Below are positions 42,723 to 53,282 of a DNA stretch of 56,946 nt, in pieces (within the stretch, counting starts at the first letter, position 1; the number at the start of each line of letters is the position of its first letter). A model generated the notes under the pieces. That model searched no databases. It had not been told where the DNA came from and saw only the letters and a list, made by a program, of their open reading frames with translations. The DNA lies in assembly GCA_045540695.1 (NCBI GenBank), contig JAZQHR010000057.1, positions 1-56,946 on the forward strand, written 5' to 3'. Both the position numbers and the translations under genes were made by a program. This DNA comes from JAZQHR01 sp045540695 (lineage in GTDB: Bacteria; Bacillota; Clostridia; UMGS1810).

Positions 42723-44003
42723 ATGGAAAAACTTATCTTACATAAAGGAAAAACTAAAAAGGCGGATATATATATTCCGTCGTCAAAATCATATATACAC
42801 AGATACATTATATCGGCATCACTAGCAAGTGGAACATCAAAGATATCAAACGTAAGTATGTCAAATGATATAAGTGCTACTCTTTCGTGCGTGGAAAATC
42901 TTGGTGCAAGCTACACACTCGATGGTGATACTATAGAGATAAACGGCGGGCTTAAGTATGGCAGCGATGTAGTGCTTAATTGCGGAGAATCGGCATCTAC
43001 ACTTAGGTTTATGGTGCCTGTAAGTATTGCAAAGAAAAGCAAGGTAAGGCTTACAGGTACAAGCACACTTATGAACAGACCGCTAAACGTATATGCCAAG
43101 ATTTTTGATAAATTCGGTGTGCCGTATGACTACAGACCTGGTGAGTACATAGACATAGACGGACAGATGCCTCATGGCGAAATAGAGGTAGCAGGAAATA
43201 TCAGCTCACAGTTTATAACAGGACTACTATACACACTTCCGACTTTATCGGGTGATTCTGTTTTAAACATTATGTCAGAACCCGAATCGCAGCCATATAT
43301 TGATATAACACTTGATGTGCTCGGAAAATCGGGCATAGAGATAGAAAAGGTAAATAACAGACAGTACAAAATAAAGGGTAATCAAAAATACACCGCAAGA
43401 GATTTTGTGGCAGAGGGTGATTATTCACAGGCGGCATTTTTCCTTGTGGCAGGAATGTTTGTGGGTGGTATACGCCTTCATAACCTTGGCAGTAAAACAC
43501 GTCAGGGTGACAGTGCGATAGTAGATTTACTTAAGGCTATGGGCGGTAATATATATTTTGACGGTGATGCACTTTGCGCAGAAAAGTCTGACCTTAAAGC
43601 AATAGGTGAGATAGACGCAAAGGAATTTCCTGATATAGTGCCTGTACTTTCACTTGCTTGTGCACTTGCCGAGGGCAAGACTGTTATCAAAAATATAGAG
43701 CGCCTTCGCATAAAAGAGTGCGACAGAGTAGAGGCTACTGTAGATATGCTTACAAGATTTGGAGCGGACATTACCTCTACCGAAAGCGAAATAATAATAA
43801 ACGGCAAAGACAGGCTTAAAGAAACTGAGATAGATACATTTAATGACCACAGAATAGCTATGACAGCATCTATAGCATCACTTGTGTGTGATGGTGACGT
43901 GGTAATACAAAATCCAAAATGCGTAAACAAATCCTATCCAAGATTTTTTGAAGATTTTGGTAAGCTTATGGAGAAAAGCATTGATAAGGAGGAAACACTA
44001 TGA
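42723..44003 (+). CDS. aroA: EPSP synthase, arm 2 copy
   Basis: Identical to 12944-14224, including Ala91. The ribosome site AGAGG begins right after the aroB stop, so the two genes are tightly linked. Confidence 0.95.
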   Translation: MEKLILHKGKTKKADIYIPSSKSYIHRYIISASLASGTSKISNVSMSNDISATLSCVENLGASYTLDGDTIEINGGLKYGSDVVLNCGESASTLRFMVPVSIAKKSKVRLTGTSTLMNRPLNVYAKIFDKFGVPYDYRPGEYIDIDGQMPHGEIEVAGNISSQFITGLLYTLPTLSGDSVLNIMSEPESQPYIDITLDVLGKSGIEIEKVNNRQYKIKGNQKYTARDFVAEGDYSQAAFFLVAGMFVGGIRLHNLGSKTRQGDSAIVDLLKAMGGNIYFDGDALCAEKSDLKAIGEIDAKEFPDIVPVLSLACALAEGKTVIKNIERLRIKECDRVEATVDMLTRFGADITSTESEIIINGKDRLKETEIDTFNDHRIAMTASIASLVCDGDVVIQNPKCVNKSYPRFFEDFGKLMEKSIDKEETL

Positions 44004-45085
44004 GTGGTGTTTGGGGGAACAATATAAAATTTTCAATATTTGGCGAATCGCATGGGAATGCCATAGGCGGTGTGATATCGTCGTTACCTTCTGGCTTTGA
44101 GATAGACTTTGACGCTATTGACAGGGAGCTTGTAAGACGCAATCACAGAGCAGCATACTCTACAAACAGAGCAGAGCCTGATAAGTATGAGATACTGTCA
44201 GGTGTGTTTAACGGAAAGACAAACGGTGCTCCGCTTGCTTTTATGATAAAGAATAGTGACACTCACTCAAGTCATTATGATGATATAAAGGACAATATGC
44301 GTCCCGGTCATGCGGACTACACTGCATTTGTAAAATATGGCGGTTTTTCCGACTATCGCGGTGGCGGACATTTTTCGGGCAGAATCACTGCTCCGCTTGT
44401 GGTGGCAGGTGCTATAGCAAAACAGATACTTGAAAAACAGTACGGCATAAATGTGTATTCGCATATAAAGGCAATTTCTGATATAAATATGCCAAGTATA
44501 CTTGATATTGAAAATGGCATAGAAGAGCTTGAAAAAATAAAAGAACAAAAGTTTCCTATTATTGACGAGAGCAAACGCGATGAAATAATGGCGAAGATAG
44601 AAAAATTAAGAGAAGAAGGAGATTCTCTTGGCGGTGTGATAGAGTGCGTTATTTCGGGCATAGAGGCAGGAGTAGGCGAGCCGTTTTTTGACTCGGTTGA
44701 AAGTAGACTATCACAGATGATGTTTTCTATCCCTGCGGTAAAGGGCGTGGAGTTTGGAAGAGGTTTTGATATAGCAAAAATGACAGGCTTTGATGCCAAT
44801 GACAGCTTCCGTTATGATGGCGACAAGGTTATAACTTCTACCAACAACAATGGCGGTATAAACGGCGGTATTACAAATGGTATGCCTGTGGTGTTTAGTG
44901 TGGCGGTTAAGCCTACACCTTCGATATTTAAGGAGCAGGCAACTATAAACATAAAGACTAAAGAAAATGTTGACTTTAGCTTGAAGGGCAGACACGATGT
45001 CTGTATAGTGCCAAGAGCTGCGTGTGTGGTAGAATGTGCAGCGGCACTTGTGATGCTTGATTTTTTAAATAAAGGTGGCAAGTAA
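44000..45085 (+). CDS. aroC: Chorismate synthase, arm 2 copy
   Basis: Identical to 11862-12947. ATGA overlap with aroA at 44000-44003, with AAGGAGG inside the aroA end. Confidence 0.97.
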   Translation: MSGVWGNNIKFSIFGESHGNAIGGVISSLPSGFEIDFDAIDRELVRRNHRAAYSTNRAEPDKYEILSGVFNGKTNGAPLAFMIKNSDTHSSHYDDIKDNMRPGHADYTAFVKYGGFSDYRGGGHFSGRITAPLVVAGAIAKQILEKQYGINVYSHIKAISDINMPSILDIENGIEELEKIKEQKFPIIDESKRDEIMAKIEKLREEGDSLGGVIECVISGIEAGVGEPFFDSVESRLSQMMFSIPAVKGVEFGRGFDIAKMTGFDANDSFRYDGDKVITSTNNNGGINGGITNGMPVVFSVAVKPTPSIFKEQATINIKTKENVDFSLKGRHDVCIVPRAACVVECAAALVMLDFLNKGGK

Positions 45086-45086
45086 T

Positions 45087-46202
45087 ATGAAGGATTTAGA
45101 TACATTAAGAGGCGAGATAGACGGCATAGATAAAGACATTACACGACTTTTTGAAGAGCGAATGAATGTGGCAAGACAGATAGGTGAGTACAAGAAAGCT
45201 CACGACCTGCCCGTACTAAATTCATCACGCGAACAGGCGGTTATAGAGAAAAATATTGCAAGGCTTGAAAATGATGACCTTGGACCATACCTAAATGATT
45301 TTTATACTCAGCTTATGAGAGTAAGCAGAGAGTATCAGTCGGGACTTATAGGCACAAGAAAGAAGATTGCATACACAGGTGTGGCAGGAAGCTTTGCTTA
45401 TGAGGCTACACAAAAGTATATAAACTCTAAAGCATATCCGTTTGTGACAAAACCTGAAGATGTGCTATGTTATGACACATTTGACAAGCTTTGTATGGGA
45501 CTTTTAAATGGTGATGCTGATTTTATAGTTATTCCTTTTGAAAACTCTACAACTGGTGCGGTAGTAGACGTATATGACCTTCTTGTAAAATACGATTTCT
45601 ACATCTGCGGTGAGGTGTGCGTAAAGGTAAATCACAACCTTCTTGTAAAAGAAGGCACAAAAATGGAAGACATAAAAGAAGTGTACTCTCATTCGCAGGC
45701 ATTTATGCAGAGTAGGGACTACTTAAAGGATAAGCCATTTAAGCAGATACCATATTTAAACACTGCTATAAGTGCAAAGTATGTAAGCGAATCAGACAGA
45801 AATGACATTGCGGCGGTTGCAAGTGTGGCTGCGGCAGAACTGTATGGACTAAAGGTATTAGACTACAATATCAACTTTAATCAAAACAACATTACAAAGT
45901 TTATAGTATTAAGTAAAAAGAAAATAGTAAGCCGTGATGCGGATAAACTAAGTGCTATAATGACTATTGATGATAAACCGGGTCAACTTCACCAGATACT
46001 TAATATATTTGACGAAAAGGGTGTAAACCTTTCGAAAATTGAGTCGCGACCTGATGTGAACAATCCGTTTGAATACATTTTCTTTATAGATTTTGAGGGA
46101 AATGAAAACGACGAGAAGATAAGAACAGTTATAGATTTTCTAAACAAGAACACTAAAAATTGTAAGTTCCTTGGCAACTACGTTTCGGACAAATTGAGGT
46201 GA
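45087..46202 (+). CDS. pheA: Chorismate mutase / prephenate dehydratase, arm 2 copy
   Basis: Identical to 10745-11860. The AGGTGG ribosome site lies in the last codons of aroC, and one base separates stop and start. Confidence 0.94.
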   Translation: MKDLDTLRGEIDGIDKDITRLFEERMNVARQIGEYKKAHDLPVLNSSREQAVIEKNIARLENDDLGPYLNDFYTQLMRVSREYQSGLIGTRKKIAYTGVAGSFAYEATQKYINSKAYPFVTKPEDVLCYDTFDKLCMGLLNGDADFIVIPFENSTTGAVVDVYDLLVKYDFYICGEVCVKVNHNLLVKEGTKMEDIKEVYSHSQAFMQSRDYLKDKPFKQIPYLNTAISAKYVSESDRNDIAAVASVAAAELYGLKVLDYNINFNQNNITKFIVLSKKKIVSRDADKLSAIMTIDDKPGQLHQILNIFDEKGVNLSKIESRPDVNNPFEYIFFIDFEGNENDEKIRTVIDFLNKNTKNCKFLGNYVSDKLR

Positions 46203-46206
46203 GAGT

Positions 46207-46983
46207 ATGAAAAAGTATGGACTTATCGGTGAAAAGCTAGGCCACTCATACTCCAAGATAATTCACGAAAAGTTTTTTGAGCTTACAGGCGAGAATGCCG
46301 CATACGAGCTTTTGCCAATACCGAAGGACAGCTTTGACGAGCAAATGCGAGCTATCATAAATGGTGGGTATACAGGAATAAATGTTACCATTCCATATAA
46401 GCTTGACGTGATGGAATATGTAGACGAGATATCCGACGAGGCAAAGAAAATCGGTGCGGTAAACACAATATCATTTGGTGATGGCAAAATATCTGCGTAC
46501 AACACAGATTACTACGGTATAATACACACTTTTAAAAAGTTTGGTATTGATATAAAGGATAAAGATATTGTAATCCTTGGCACAGGCGGTGCGTCAAGGG
46601 CAGTTATTACGGCTGTACAGGATATGGGTGCAAAAAGCATTAAGATGGTGTCTCGAGGAAAAAGAGAATTTTCAGGACTTGAAGTGATAGGCTACGATGA
46701 CAATCTATCAGGAGATGTGCTTGTGAATTGTACACCTGTTGGGATGTATCCAAATGTTGATGCAACGCCTATTGATGGTGATATAAAGTTCAACGCGGTG
46801 GTGGATTTAATATACAACCCAACCGAAACAAAGCTATTAAAGCTTGCATTGTCGCAGGGTATAAAGGCGGTAAACGGGCTATATATGCTGGTTTCGCAGG
46901 CAATATATTCTGAAGGAATATGGCATGGTCAAAAGTACGAAGACGATTTAACCGACAAAATATATGGAGGTATGATAATATGA
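46207..46983 (+). CDS. aroE: Shikimate dehydrogenase, arm 2 copy
   Basis: Identical to 9964-10740. GAGGTGAGAG spans the pheA stop. Confidence 0.95.
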   Translation: MKKYGLIGEKLGHSYSKIIHEKFFELTGENAAYELLPIPKDSFDEQMRAIINGGYTGINVTIPYKLDVMEYVDEISDEAKKIGAVNTISFGDGKISAYNTDYYGIIHTFKKFGIDIKDKDIVILGTGGASRAVITAVQDMGAKSIKMVSRGKREFSGLEVIGYDDNLSGDVLVNCTPVGMYPNVDATPIDGDIKFNAVVDLIYNPTETKLLKLALSQGIKAVNGLYMLVSQAIYSEGIWHGQKYEDDLTDKIYGGMII

Positions 46984-47417
46984 AAATAATGCTTATAAAC
47001 GGCGTGAATTTAAACTTTCTTGGCATAAGAGAAGTGGGAATTTACGGAAATAAAAATTATGATGGAATATGTGCGGAATTAGTTGAATATGCTAAAGGTA
47101 AAAATGCTGATTTAACCTGTGTGCAGAGCAACATAGAAGGCGAGATAGTAAACTTTATACAGAAGGCTTATACTGAAAAATACGATTGCATCATAATAAA
47201 CCCCGGTGCATTTACGCACTACTCTATAGCTATACTTGATGCTATAAAGAGTGTAAATATCCCGTGTATAGAGGTGCATTTATCAAATGTTCATAAACGT
47301 GAGGAGTTTAGACACAAATCCGTTACTGCTCCTGCGTGCATTGGACAAATTTGCGGTTTTGGTGCATACGGATACAAAATGGCGATAGATGCGCTTTTAA
47401 GTGGGGAAGTGCTGTAA
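46980..47417 (+). CDS. aroQ: 3-dehydroquinate dehydratase type II, arm 2 copy
   Basis: Identical to 9530-9967. GGAGG at about 46966, ATG at 46980 in ATGA overlap with the aroE stop. Confidence 0.95.
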   Translation: MKIMLINGVNLNFLGIREVGIYGNKNYDGICAELVEYAKGKNADLTCVQSNIEGEIVNFIQKAYTEKYDCIIINPGAFTHYSIAILDAIKSVNIPCIEVHLSNVHKREEFRHKSVTAPACIGQICGFGAYGYKMAIDALLSGEVL

Positions 47418-47936
47418 GTGAAAAATATTTATCTTATAGGTATGCCGGGATGTGGTAAATCCACCCTTGGCAGAAATGTGGCAGATAATCTTTCTATGAG
47501 CTTTATTGATGCTGACGATTACATAGTGAAAAAAAGCGGAAAAACTATAGATGAGATTTTTGCCGAAAGCGGAAACGAAGGCTTTAGGAAAATAGAGTCG
47601 GATTGCCTTTTGGATATTTCCAAGATGAAAAATGTAATAGTTGCGACAGGCGGAGGAATAGTGACTATCCCTGAAAACATACCTGTTATGAAAAGCACGG
47701 GAAGCATAGTTTTTATCGACACACCGGTGAAAAATATACTTGATAATTCATCACTGTCGGGCAGACCACTTTTAAAGGACAAGACAAAAATCTACGATTT
47801 GTATAACGAAAGAATAGAAATATACAGGTCATCAGCTGATTATATATGCGAAAATGCAGGAATGTTAAGTATAGCTGAAGGTAAGCTAATAGATATATGC
47901 AGAAAAATAGCGAAAATTTGCAACAAACAAAAATAA
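47418..47936 (+). CDS. aroK: Shikimate kinase, arm 2 copy
   Basis: Identical to 9011-9529. The GTG start at 47418 touches the aroQ stop TAA. Confidence 0.94.
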   Translation: MKNIYLIGMPGCGKSTLGRNVADNLSMSFIDADDYIVKKSGKTIDEIFAESGNEGFRKIESDCLLDISKMKNVIVATGGGIVTIPENIPVMKSTGSIVFIDTPVKNILDNSSLSGRPLLKDKTKIYDLYNERIEIYRSSADYICENAGMLSIAEGKLIDICRKIAKICNKQK

Positions 47937-48011
47937 AAGTTGCAAAAAGCGAAAGAAAAACGTAAAAAACCGTACAAATTGTAAAAAAATTGATTTTTTT
48001 GAAAAAAAGTG

Positions 48012-48040
48012 TTGCAAAATATGACTTGTAGGAGTATAAT
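48012..48040 (+). promoter_or_regulatory. Promoter of gdhA, arm 2 copy
   Basis: TTGCAA at 48012-48017 and TATAAT at 48035-48040. Confidence 0.8.
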
Positions 48041-48072
48041 TGGTTTATGAATTTTTAAAGGGGGCTATAAAA

Positions 48073-49425
48073 ATGGCATTAAAAAATGAATATTTAAAAA
48101 GCCTTATGGAAAAGGTTGAAAAAAGAAACCCTGCAGAACCTGAATTTCATCAGGCAGTAGCAGAGGTTTTAGAATCTCTTGAGCCGGTTATTGAAAAAAG
48201 ACCCGACCTTGTTGAAAAAGGTGTTATAGAAATGATGGTTGAACCTGAAAGAATCATCAAATTCAGAGTTCCTTGGGTTGATGATAATGGCAAGGTTCAG
48301 GTGAACAGAGGTTTCAGAGTACAGTTTAACAGTGCTATTGGACCTTACAAGGGTGGCTTAAGATTCCATCCGTCAGTATATGAAGGTATCATCAAATTCC
48401 TTGGATTTGAACAGACTTTCAAAAACTCTCTTACTGGTCTACCTATGGGTGGCGGTAAAGGTGGTTCAGACTTTGACCCAACAGGCAAATCTGATATGGA
48501 AGTTATGAGATTCTGCCAGAGCTTTATGACAGAGCTTTCTAAGTACATAGGCGCAGACACTGACGTTCCTGCAGGTGACATTGGTGTTGGTGCTAGAGAA
48601 ATCGGTTACCTATTCGGTCAGTACAAAAGACTTCGTGATGAATTTACAGGTGTTTTAACAGGTAAGGGTATTCCTTACGGCGGTTCACTTATCCGTCCTG
48701 AAGCTACAGGCTATGGTGCTGTATACTATACTGTTGAAATGCTAAAATCTTTTGGCGAAGACGTTAAGGGTAAGACTTTTGCAGTATCAGGCTTCGGTAA
48801 CGTTGCTTGGGGTGTTGTAAAGAAAGTAACAGAGCTTGGCGGTAAGGTTGTTACTATTTCAGGCCCTGATGGCTACGTATACGATAAAGATGGTATTTGT
48901 ACTGATGAAAAAATCGACTTTATGCTTGAAATGAGAGCTTCTTGCAGAAACAAAGTTCAGGATTATGCTGACAAATTCGGCGTTCCATTCTTTGCAGGTA
49001 AGAAACCTTGGGGTGAAAAGGTTGACGTTGTTATGCCATGTGCTACTCAGAATGAGGTTGGCATTGAAGAAGCTAAGCTTATCGCCGACAATGGCGTTAA
49101 ATACTATGTTGAGGTTTCAAATATGCCTAGTACAAACGAGGCTGTTGCATTCCTTAAATCAAAAGGTATCGTAGTTGCTCCATCAAAAGCAGTTAACGCT
49201 GGTGGCGTTGCAGTATCTGGTCTTGAAATGTCACAGAACTCTATGCGTTACAGCTGGAGTGCAGAAGAAGTTGATGAAAAGCTTAAAGGTATCATGAAAA
49301 ACATCTATGCTTCTTCAGTTAAGGCTGCAAAAGACTACGGTATGGAAGGCGACCTTGTTGCTGGTGCTAACATTGCAGGCTTCCTAAAGGTAGCAGAAGC
49401 TATGGCTGCACACGGTGTAGTTTAA
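48073..49425 (+). CDS. gdhA: Glutamate dehydrogenase, arm 2 copy
   Basis: Identical to 7522-8874. GGGGG is seven bases before the ATG at 48073. It ends TAA, 25 bases before its terminator. Confidence 0.96.
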   Translation: MALKNEYLKSLMEKVEKRNPAEPEFHQAVAEVLESLEPVIEKRPDLVEKGVIEMMVEPERIIKFRVPWVDDNGKVQVNRGFRVQFNSAIGPYKGGLRFHPSVYEGIIKFLGFEQTFKNSLTGLPMGGGKGGSDFDPTGKSDMEVMRFCQSFMTELSKYIGADTDVPAGDIGVGAREIGYLFGQYKRLRDEFTGVLTGKGIPYGGSLIRPEATGYGAVYYTVEMLKSFGEDVKGKTFAVSGFGNVAWGVVKKVTELGGKVVTISGPDGYVYDKDGICTDEKIDFMLEMRASCRNKVQDYADKFGVPFFAGKKPWGEKVDVVMPCATQNEVGIEEAKLIADNGVKYYVEVSNMPSTNEAVAFLKSKGIVVAPSKAVNAGGVAVSGLEMSQNSMRYSWSAEEVDEKLKGIMKNIYASSVKAAKDYGMEGDLVAGANIAGFLKVAEAMAAHGVV

Positions 49426-49450
49426 TAAAAAAATATTTATTGATTTTAAG

Positions 49451-49488
49451 TCGGAGAATTTTTATAAATTCTCCGATTTTCTTTTTTT
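49451..49488 (+). terminator. Terminator of gdhA, arm 2 copy
   Basis: Mirror of 7459-7496. Confidence 0.85.
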
Positions 49489-49493
49489 ATAAC

Positions 49494-49522
49494 TTTACAT
49501 ACGTGTTTTTTTGTGGTAAAAT
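49494..49522 (+). promoter_or_regulatory. Promoter of the 92-aa gene, arm 2 copy
   Basis: TTTACA at 49494-49499 and TAAAAT at 49517-49522. Confidence 0.65.
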
Positions 49523-49564
49523 AAGTTAATAATAAACTTATGCTTTGTGTGAAGGAGTGATATC

Positions 49565-49843
49565 ATGGCTAAGAAAAAACAAAGTGATGTTCTTATATAT
49601 AAAGATTTCCCGCTTGTAAAACGTGGAAACAACATCATATATGGTGATGTAAATGGTGAATATTACATCAGAATGACCGTTATGTCAAATGAAACTATCG
49701 TAGATTTAGAGGTTGCGGATAATATATTTATCGAGCTTGTAGAAACTAAAAATAATTCCACAGTGAAAAAAGCCGAAAGAGAAGGTATGTACAAGGCAAT
49801 GGATATTGCTGAATTTTGGCTTAAAGATGCACTTGGAGTGTAA
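49565..49843 (+). CDS. Small protein of unknown function (92 aa), arm 2 copy
   Basis: Identical to 7104-7382. GAAGGAG precedes the ATG by seven bases. Confidence 0.75.
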   Translation: MAKKKQSDVLIYKDFPLVKRGNNIIYGDVNGEYYIRMTVMSNETIVDLEVADNIFIELVETKNNSTVKKAEREGMYKAMDIAEFWLKDALGV

Positions 49844-49859
49844 TTTTAATGTCAAATAT

Positions 49860-49885
49860 GGACTGCCTTAAAGGGCAGTCCTTTT
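49860..49885 (+). terminator. Terminator of the 92-aa gene, arm 2 copy
   Basis: Mirror of 7062-7087. Confidence 0.8.
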
Positions 49886-49945
49886 GCTAATATAGAAATA
49901 ATAAATATTACTTATGTGTATACATTTTAAAAGGAGTAATGAAAA

Positions 49946-51391
49946 ATGGATAATAATATTAACTTAACTATGCTTATGGATTTTTATGAGATTACCATGG
50001 CGAACGGATATTTTGAGCACGGATATAAGGATAAAATCGCGTGCTTTGATATGTTTTTCAGAAAGGTTCCCGATGGCGGCGGATTTGCCGTTATGATGGG
50101 TGTTGAGCAGCTTATTGATTACATAAAAAATCTTAAGTTTGACGATGGCGACATAGAGTATCTTCGCTCGAAAAATCTTTTCTGCGAAGAGTTTTTGGAG
50201 TATTTAAAGAATTTTGAATTTACCTGCGATGTATGGGCGATAGAAGAGGGTACGCCAATCTTCCCCGGCGAGCCGATTGTAAAGGTTAAAGGTCCTGTTA
50301 TAGAAGCACAGTTCTTGGAAACAATGCTCCTTCTTACAATAAACCACCAGAGCCTTATCGCAACTAAAGCAAACAGAATAGTTCGTGCTGCAGACGGCAG
50401 ACCTGTTATGGAATTTGGCTCAAGACGTGCACAGGGTGTGCATGGTGCTATGTATGGTGCAAGAGCAGCATATCTTGCAGGTTGTGCAGGTACCGCATGT
50501 ACTATTTCCGACAGAATGCACTCTATCCCTGCACTTGGAACTATGGCACATAGCTGGGTACAATTATTTCCAACCGAGCTTGATGCGTTTAGAGCGTATG
50601 CCAGAACATATCCGCAGAGCTGTACACTACTTATAGATACTTACAACGTGCTTAAATCGGGTCTTCCAAATGCGATTAAAGCATTTAAAGAAGAGGTTAT
50701 TCCGCGTGGCTTTAGACCAGCGGGCGTTAGGATAGACAGCGGTGACATCACATACCTTACAAAAAAGATAAGAAAAGTTCTTGACGAAGAGGGACTTGAG
50801 GATTGTAAGATAGTAGTTTCCAACTCGCTTGACGAGTACATCATAAGAGATATACTTACTCAGGGTGCGTGCATAGACTCATTTGGCGTTGGCGAAAGAC
50901 TTATTACATCAAAGTCAGAGCCGGTTTTTGGCGGTGTGTACAAGCTTGTGTCTATATTTGAAGACGGCGAGGAAGTACCAAAAATCAAGATTTCAGAAAA
51001 CATTGCAAAGATAACTACGCCTTGTGCGAAAAATGTGTTTAGACTATATTCAAGAGATACAGGCAAGGCGATAGCTGATGTGCTTACCCTTGAAAATGAA
51101 ACAATTCCGGAAGACGGAGAATACGAAATATTTGACCCTGAGCACACCTGGAAGAGAAAGACTATTACAGACTATACTGTGAAGAACCTTCTTGTGCCAA
51201 TATTTGAAAAAGGAAAATGCGTATATACTTCACCGTCACTTCCTGAAATAAAGAAATTCTGCGAAGAGCAGATAGATTCTCTATGGGACGAAGTTAAACG
51301 TTTTGAAAATCCACACACTTACTATGTGGATTTATCGGACAAACTATGGAGAATTAAGACAGGACTACTTTCCAGCTACAACAACAAATAA
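49946..51391 (+). CDS. pncB: Nicotinate phosphoribosyltransferase, arm 2 copy
   Basis: Identical to 5556-7001. AAAAGGAG precedes the ATG by nine bases. The stop TAA overlaps the AAGGAG site of htpG. Confidence 0.93.
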   Translation: MDNNINLTMLMDFYEITMANGYFEHGYKDKIACFDMFFRKVPDGGGFAVMMGVEQLIDYIKNLKFDDGDIEYLRSKNLFCEEFLEYLKNFEFTCDVWAIEEGTPIFPGEPIVKVKGPVIEAQFLETMLLLTINHQSLIATKANRIVRAADGRPVMEFGSRRAQGVHGAMYGARAAYLAGCAGTACTISDRMHSIPALGTMAHSWVQLFPTELDAFRAYARTYPQSCTLLIDTYNVLKSGLPNAIKAFKEEVIPRGFRPAGVRIDSGDITYLTKKIRKVLDEEGLEDCKIVVSNSLDEYIIRDILTQGACIDSFGVGERLITSKSEPVFGGVYKLVSIFEDGEEVPKIKISENIAKITTPCAKNVFRLYSRDTGKAIADVLTLENETIPEDGEYEIFDPEHTWKRKTITDYTVKNLLVPIFEKGKCVYTSPSLPEIKKFCEEQIDSLWDEVKRFENPHTYYVDLSDKLWRIKTGLLSSYNNK

Positions 51392-51405
51392 GGAGATGTA
51401 AAACC

Positions 51406-53217
51406 ATGGCTAAAGGAAAAATTTCAGTTCATACCGACAATCTTTTGCCAATTATCAAAAAATGGCTATATTCGGATAAGGATATATTCCTTCGTGAACT
51501 TGTGTCTAACGCACAGGATGCTATCACAAAGCTTAAAAAGCTTTCGGATATGGGAGAGGCAAGTCTTGCCGAAGGTGAAAAATTTGAGATTAAGGTATCT
51601 GTAAACAAAAGTGCAAAGACTATAAAAATTGCCGACAATGGTATCGGTATGACTGCCGATGAAGTGGAAAAGTACATCAATCAGGTGGCTTTTTCTGGTG
51701 CAGAGGACTTTATCGCAAAATATGAAAAGGAAAACGACAAGTCAGGACAGATTATAGGTCATTTCGGACTTGGATTTTATTCGGCATTTATGGCGGCGGG
51801 CACTGTGTATATTGACACACTTTCATACGTAGACGGTGCAGCTCCTGTGCACTGGGAAAGCGACGGAGGTGCTGAATATGATATGTCAGAGGGTACTAAA
51901 GCTGAAAGAGGTACTGTAATTACGCTAAATATTGCAGAGGACAGCGAGGAATTTTTGGAGCTTTACACACTTCAGAGTACTCTTCGAAAATACTGTGGAT
52001 TTTTACCGATAGAGATATATGTTGAAGATGAAGAGGATACTTCGGACGATAAAAAGCCGACTCTTATCAACAACACAAATCCTCTTTGGCTTAAAAAACC
52101 AAGCGAATGTACTGACGATGAGTACAAGGCGTTTTACAGAGAAGTGTTTATGGACTTTAACGAGCCGCTTTTCTGGATACATTTAAACGTGGATTTCCCG
52201 TTTAACCTAAAGGGAATACTATATTTTCCGAAGCTTAACCACGAGCTTCAGAGCATAGAAGGACAAATAAAGCTATACAACAATCAGGTGTTTATAGCTG
52301 ATAATATAAAAGAGGTTACACCTGAATATCTTATGCTTTTAAAGGGTGTAATAGATTGCCCTGACCTTCCGCTTAACGTGTCTAGAAGTTTCCTTCAAAA
52401 TGATGGTTATGTGTCAAAGGTATCTGCTCATATCACAAAGAAGGTAGCAGATAAATTAACAGGACTTTACAAAAACGAGAAAGAAAAATTTGAAGGATAC
52501 TGGGACGATATAAGCCCGTTTGTAAAATACGGTTGCCTTCGCGATGAGAAATTTTACGACAGAGTGAAGGATATACTTCTATTTAAAAAGCTTGACAACG
52601 TGTATATGTCGCTAAAAGACATTACAGATGGCGAGATAAAAGAAGTGTATTACGTAACCGATGCTGACAAGCAGGCACAGTATATAGAGCTACTTAAAAC
52701 AGAAGGTATAGAGCCGGTATTACTTACATCGGCACTTGATAATCACTTTGTAAGCTTCCTTGAGTACAAGGTAAGTGATGTTAAGTTCAAGAGGGTTGAC
52801 TCGTATATCGCAGACAGCCTTAAGGAAGAAGGCGAAAGTGATAATAAGGAAGAGATAGCAAAGATGTTTAGCGGTATAGTGCCAAGTGAAATGAAGATAG
52901 ATGTGCAAAATCTAAAGTCAGACAAAATATCTGCAATGTTTGTGCTTTCGGAAGAGGGCAGAAGAATGCAGGAAATGGCACAGATGTTTGGAAATATGGG
53001 GATGGGCCTTCCATCACAGGAAGAAACGCTTGTGATAAATGCAAACAGCCCAATAGTGAAAAAAGCACTAGACCTTCCTGACGGCGAGATAAAAGAGCTA
53101 ATTTGTAAGCAGGTTTACGATATAGCAAAGCTTTCTCACAAAAACCTTTCTGGCGACGATATGAACGAGTTTATAAATCGCACAAGCGAGATACTTTTAA
53201 AACTTGCGGAGAAATAA
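51406..53217 (+). CDS. htpG: Chaperone HtpG, arm 2 copy
   Basis: Identical to 3730-5541. AAGGAG lies nine bases before the ATG, within the 14-base gap after pncB. Confidence 0.97.
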   Translation: MAKGKISVHTDNLLPIIKKWLYSDKDIFLRELVSNAQDAITKLKKLSDMGEASLAEGEKFEIKVSVNKSAKTIKIADNGIGMTADEVEKYINQVAFSGAEDFIAKYEKENDKSGQIIGHFGLGFYSAFMAAGTVYIDTLSYVDGAAPVHWESDGGAEYDMSEGTKAERGTVITLNIAEDSEEFLELYTLQSTLRKYCGFLPIEIYVEDEEDTSDDKKPTLINNTNPLWLKKPSECTDDEYKAFYREVFMDFNEPLFWIHLNVDFPFNLKGILYFPKLNHELQSIEGQIKLYNNQVFIADNIKEVTPEYLMLLKGVIDCPDLPLNVSRSFLQNDGYVSKVSAHITKKVADKLTGLYKNEKEKFEGYWDDISPFVKYGCLRDEKFYDRVKDILLFKKLDNVYMSLKDITDGEIKEVYYVTDADKQAQYIELLKTEGIEPVLLTSALDNHFVSFLEYKVSDVKFKRVDSYIADSLKEEGESDNKEEIAKMFSGIVPSEMKIDVQNLKSDKISAMFVLSEEGRRMQEMAQMFGNMGMGLPSQEETLVINANSPIVKKALDLPDGEIKELICKQVYDIAKLSHKNLSGDDMNEFINRTSEILLKLAEK

Positions 53218-53243
53218 TTTTTGTTCCTGACATGACACGAACT
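53218..53243 (+). repeat. S motif between htpG and the SGNH gene, arm 2 copy
   Basis: Mirror of 3704-3729; reads GTTCCTGACATGACACGAAC. Confidence 0.45.
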
Positions 53244-53282
53244 ATCAAAAAAATTGTTTAATTAAAAATGGAGTCTTTTTTT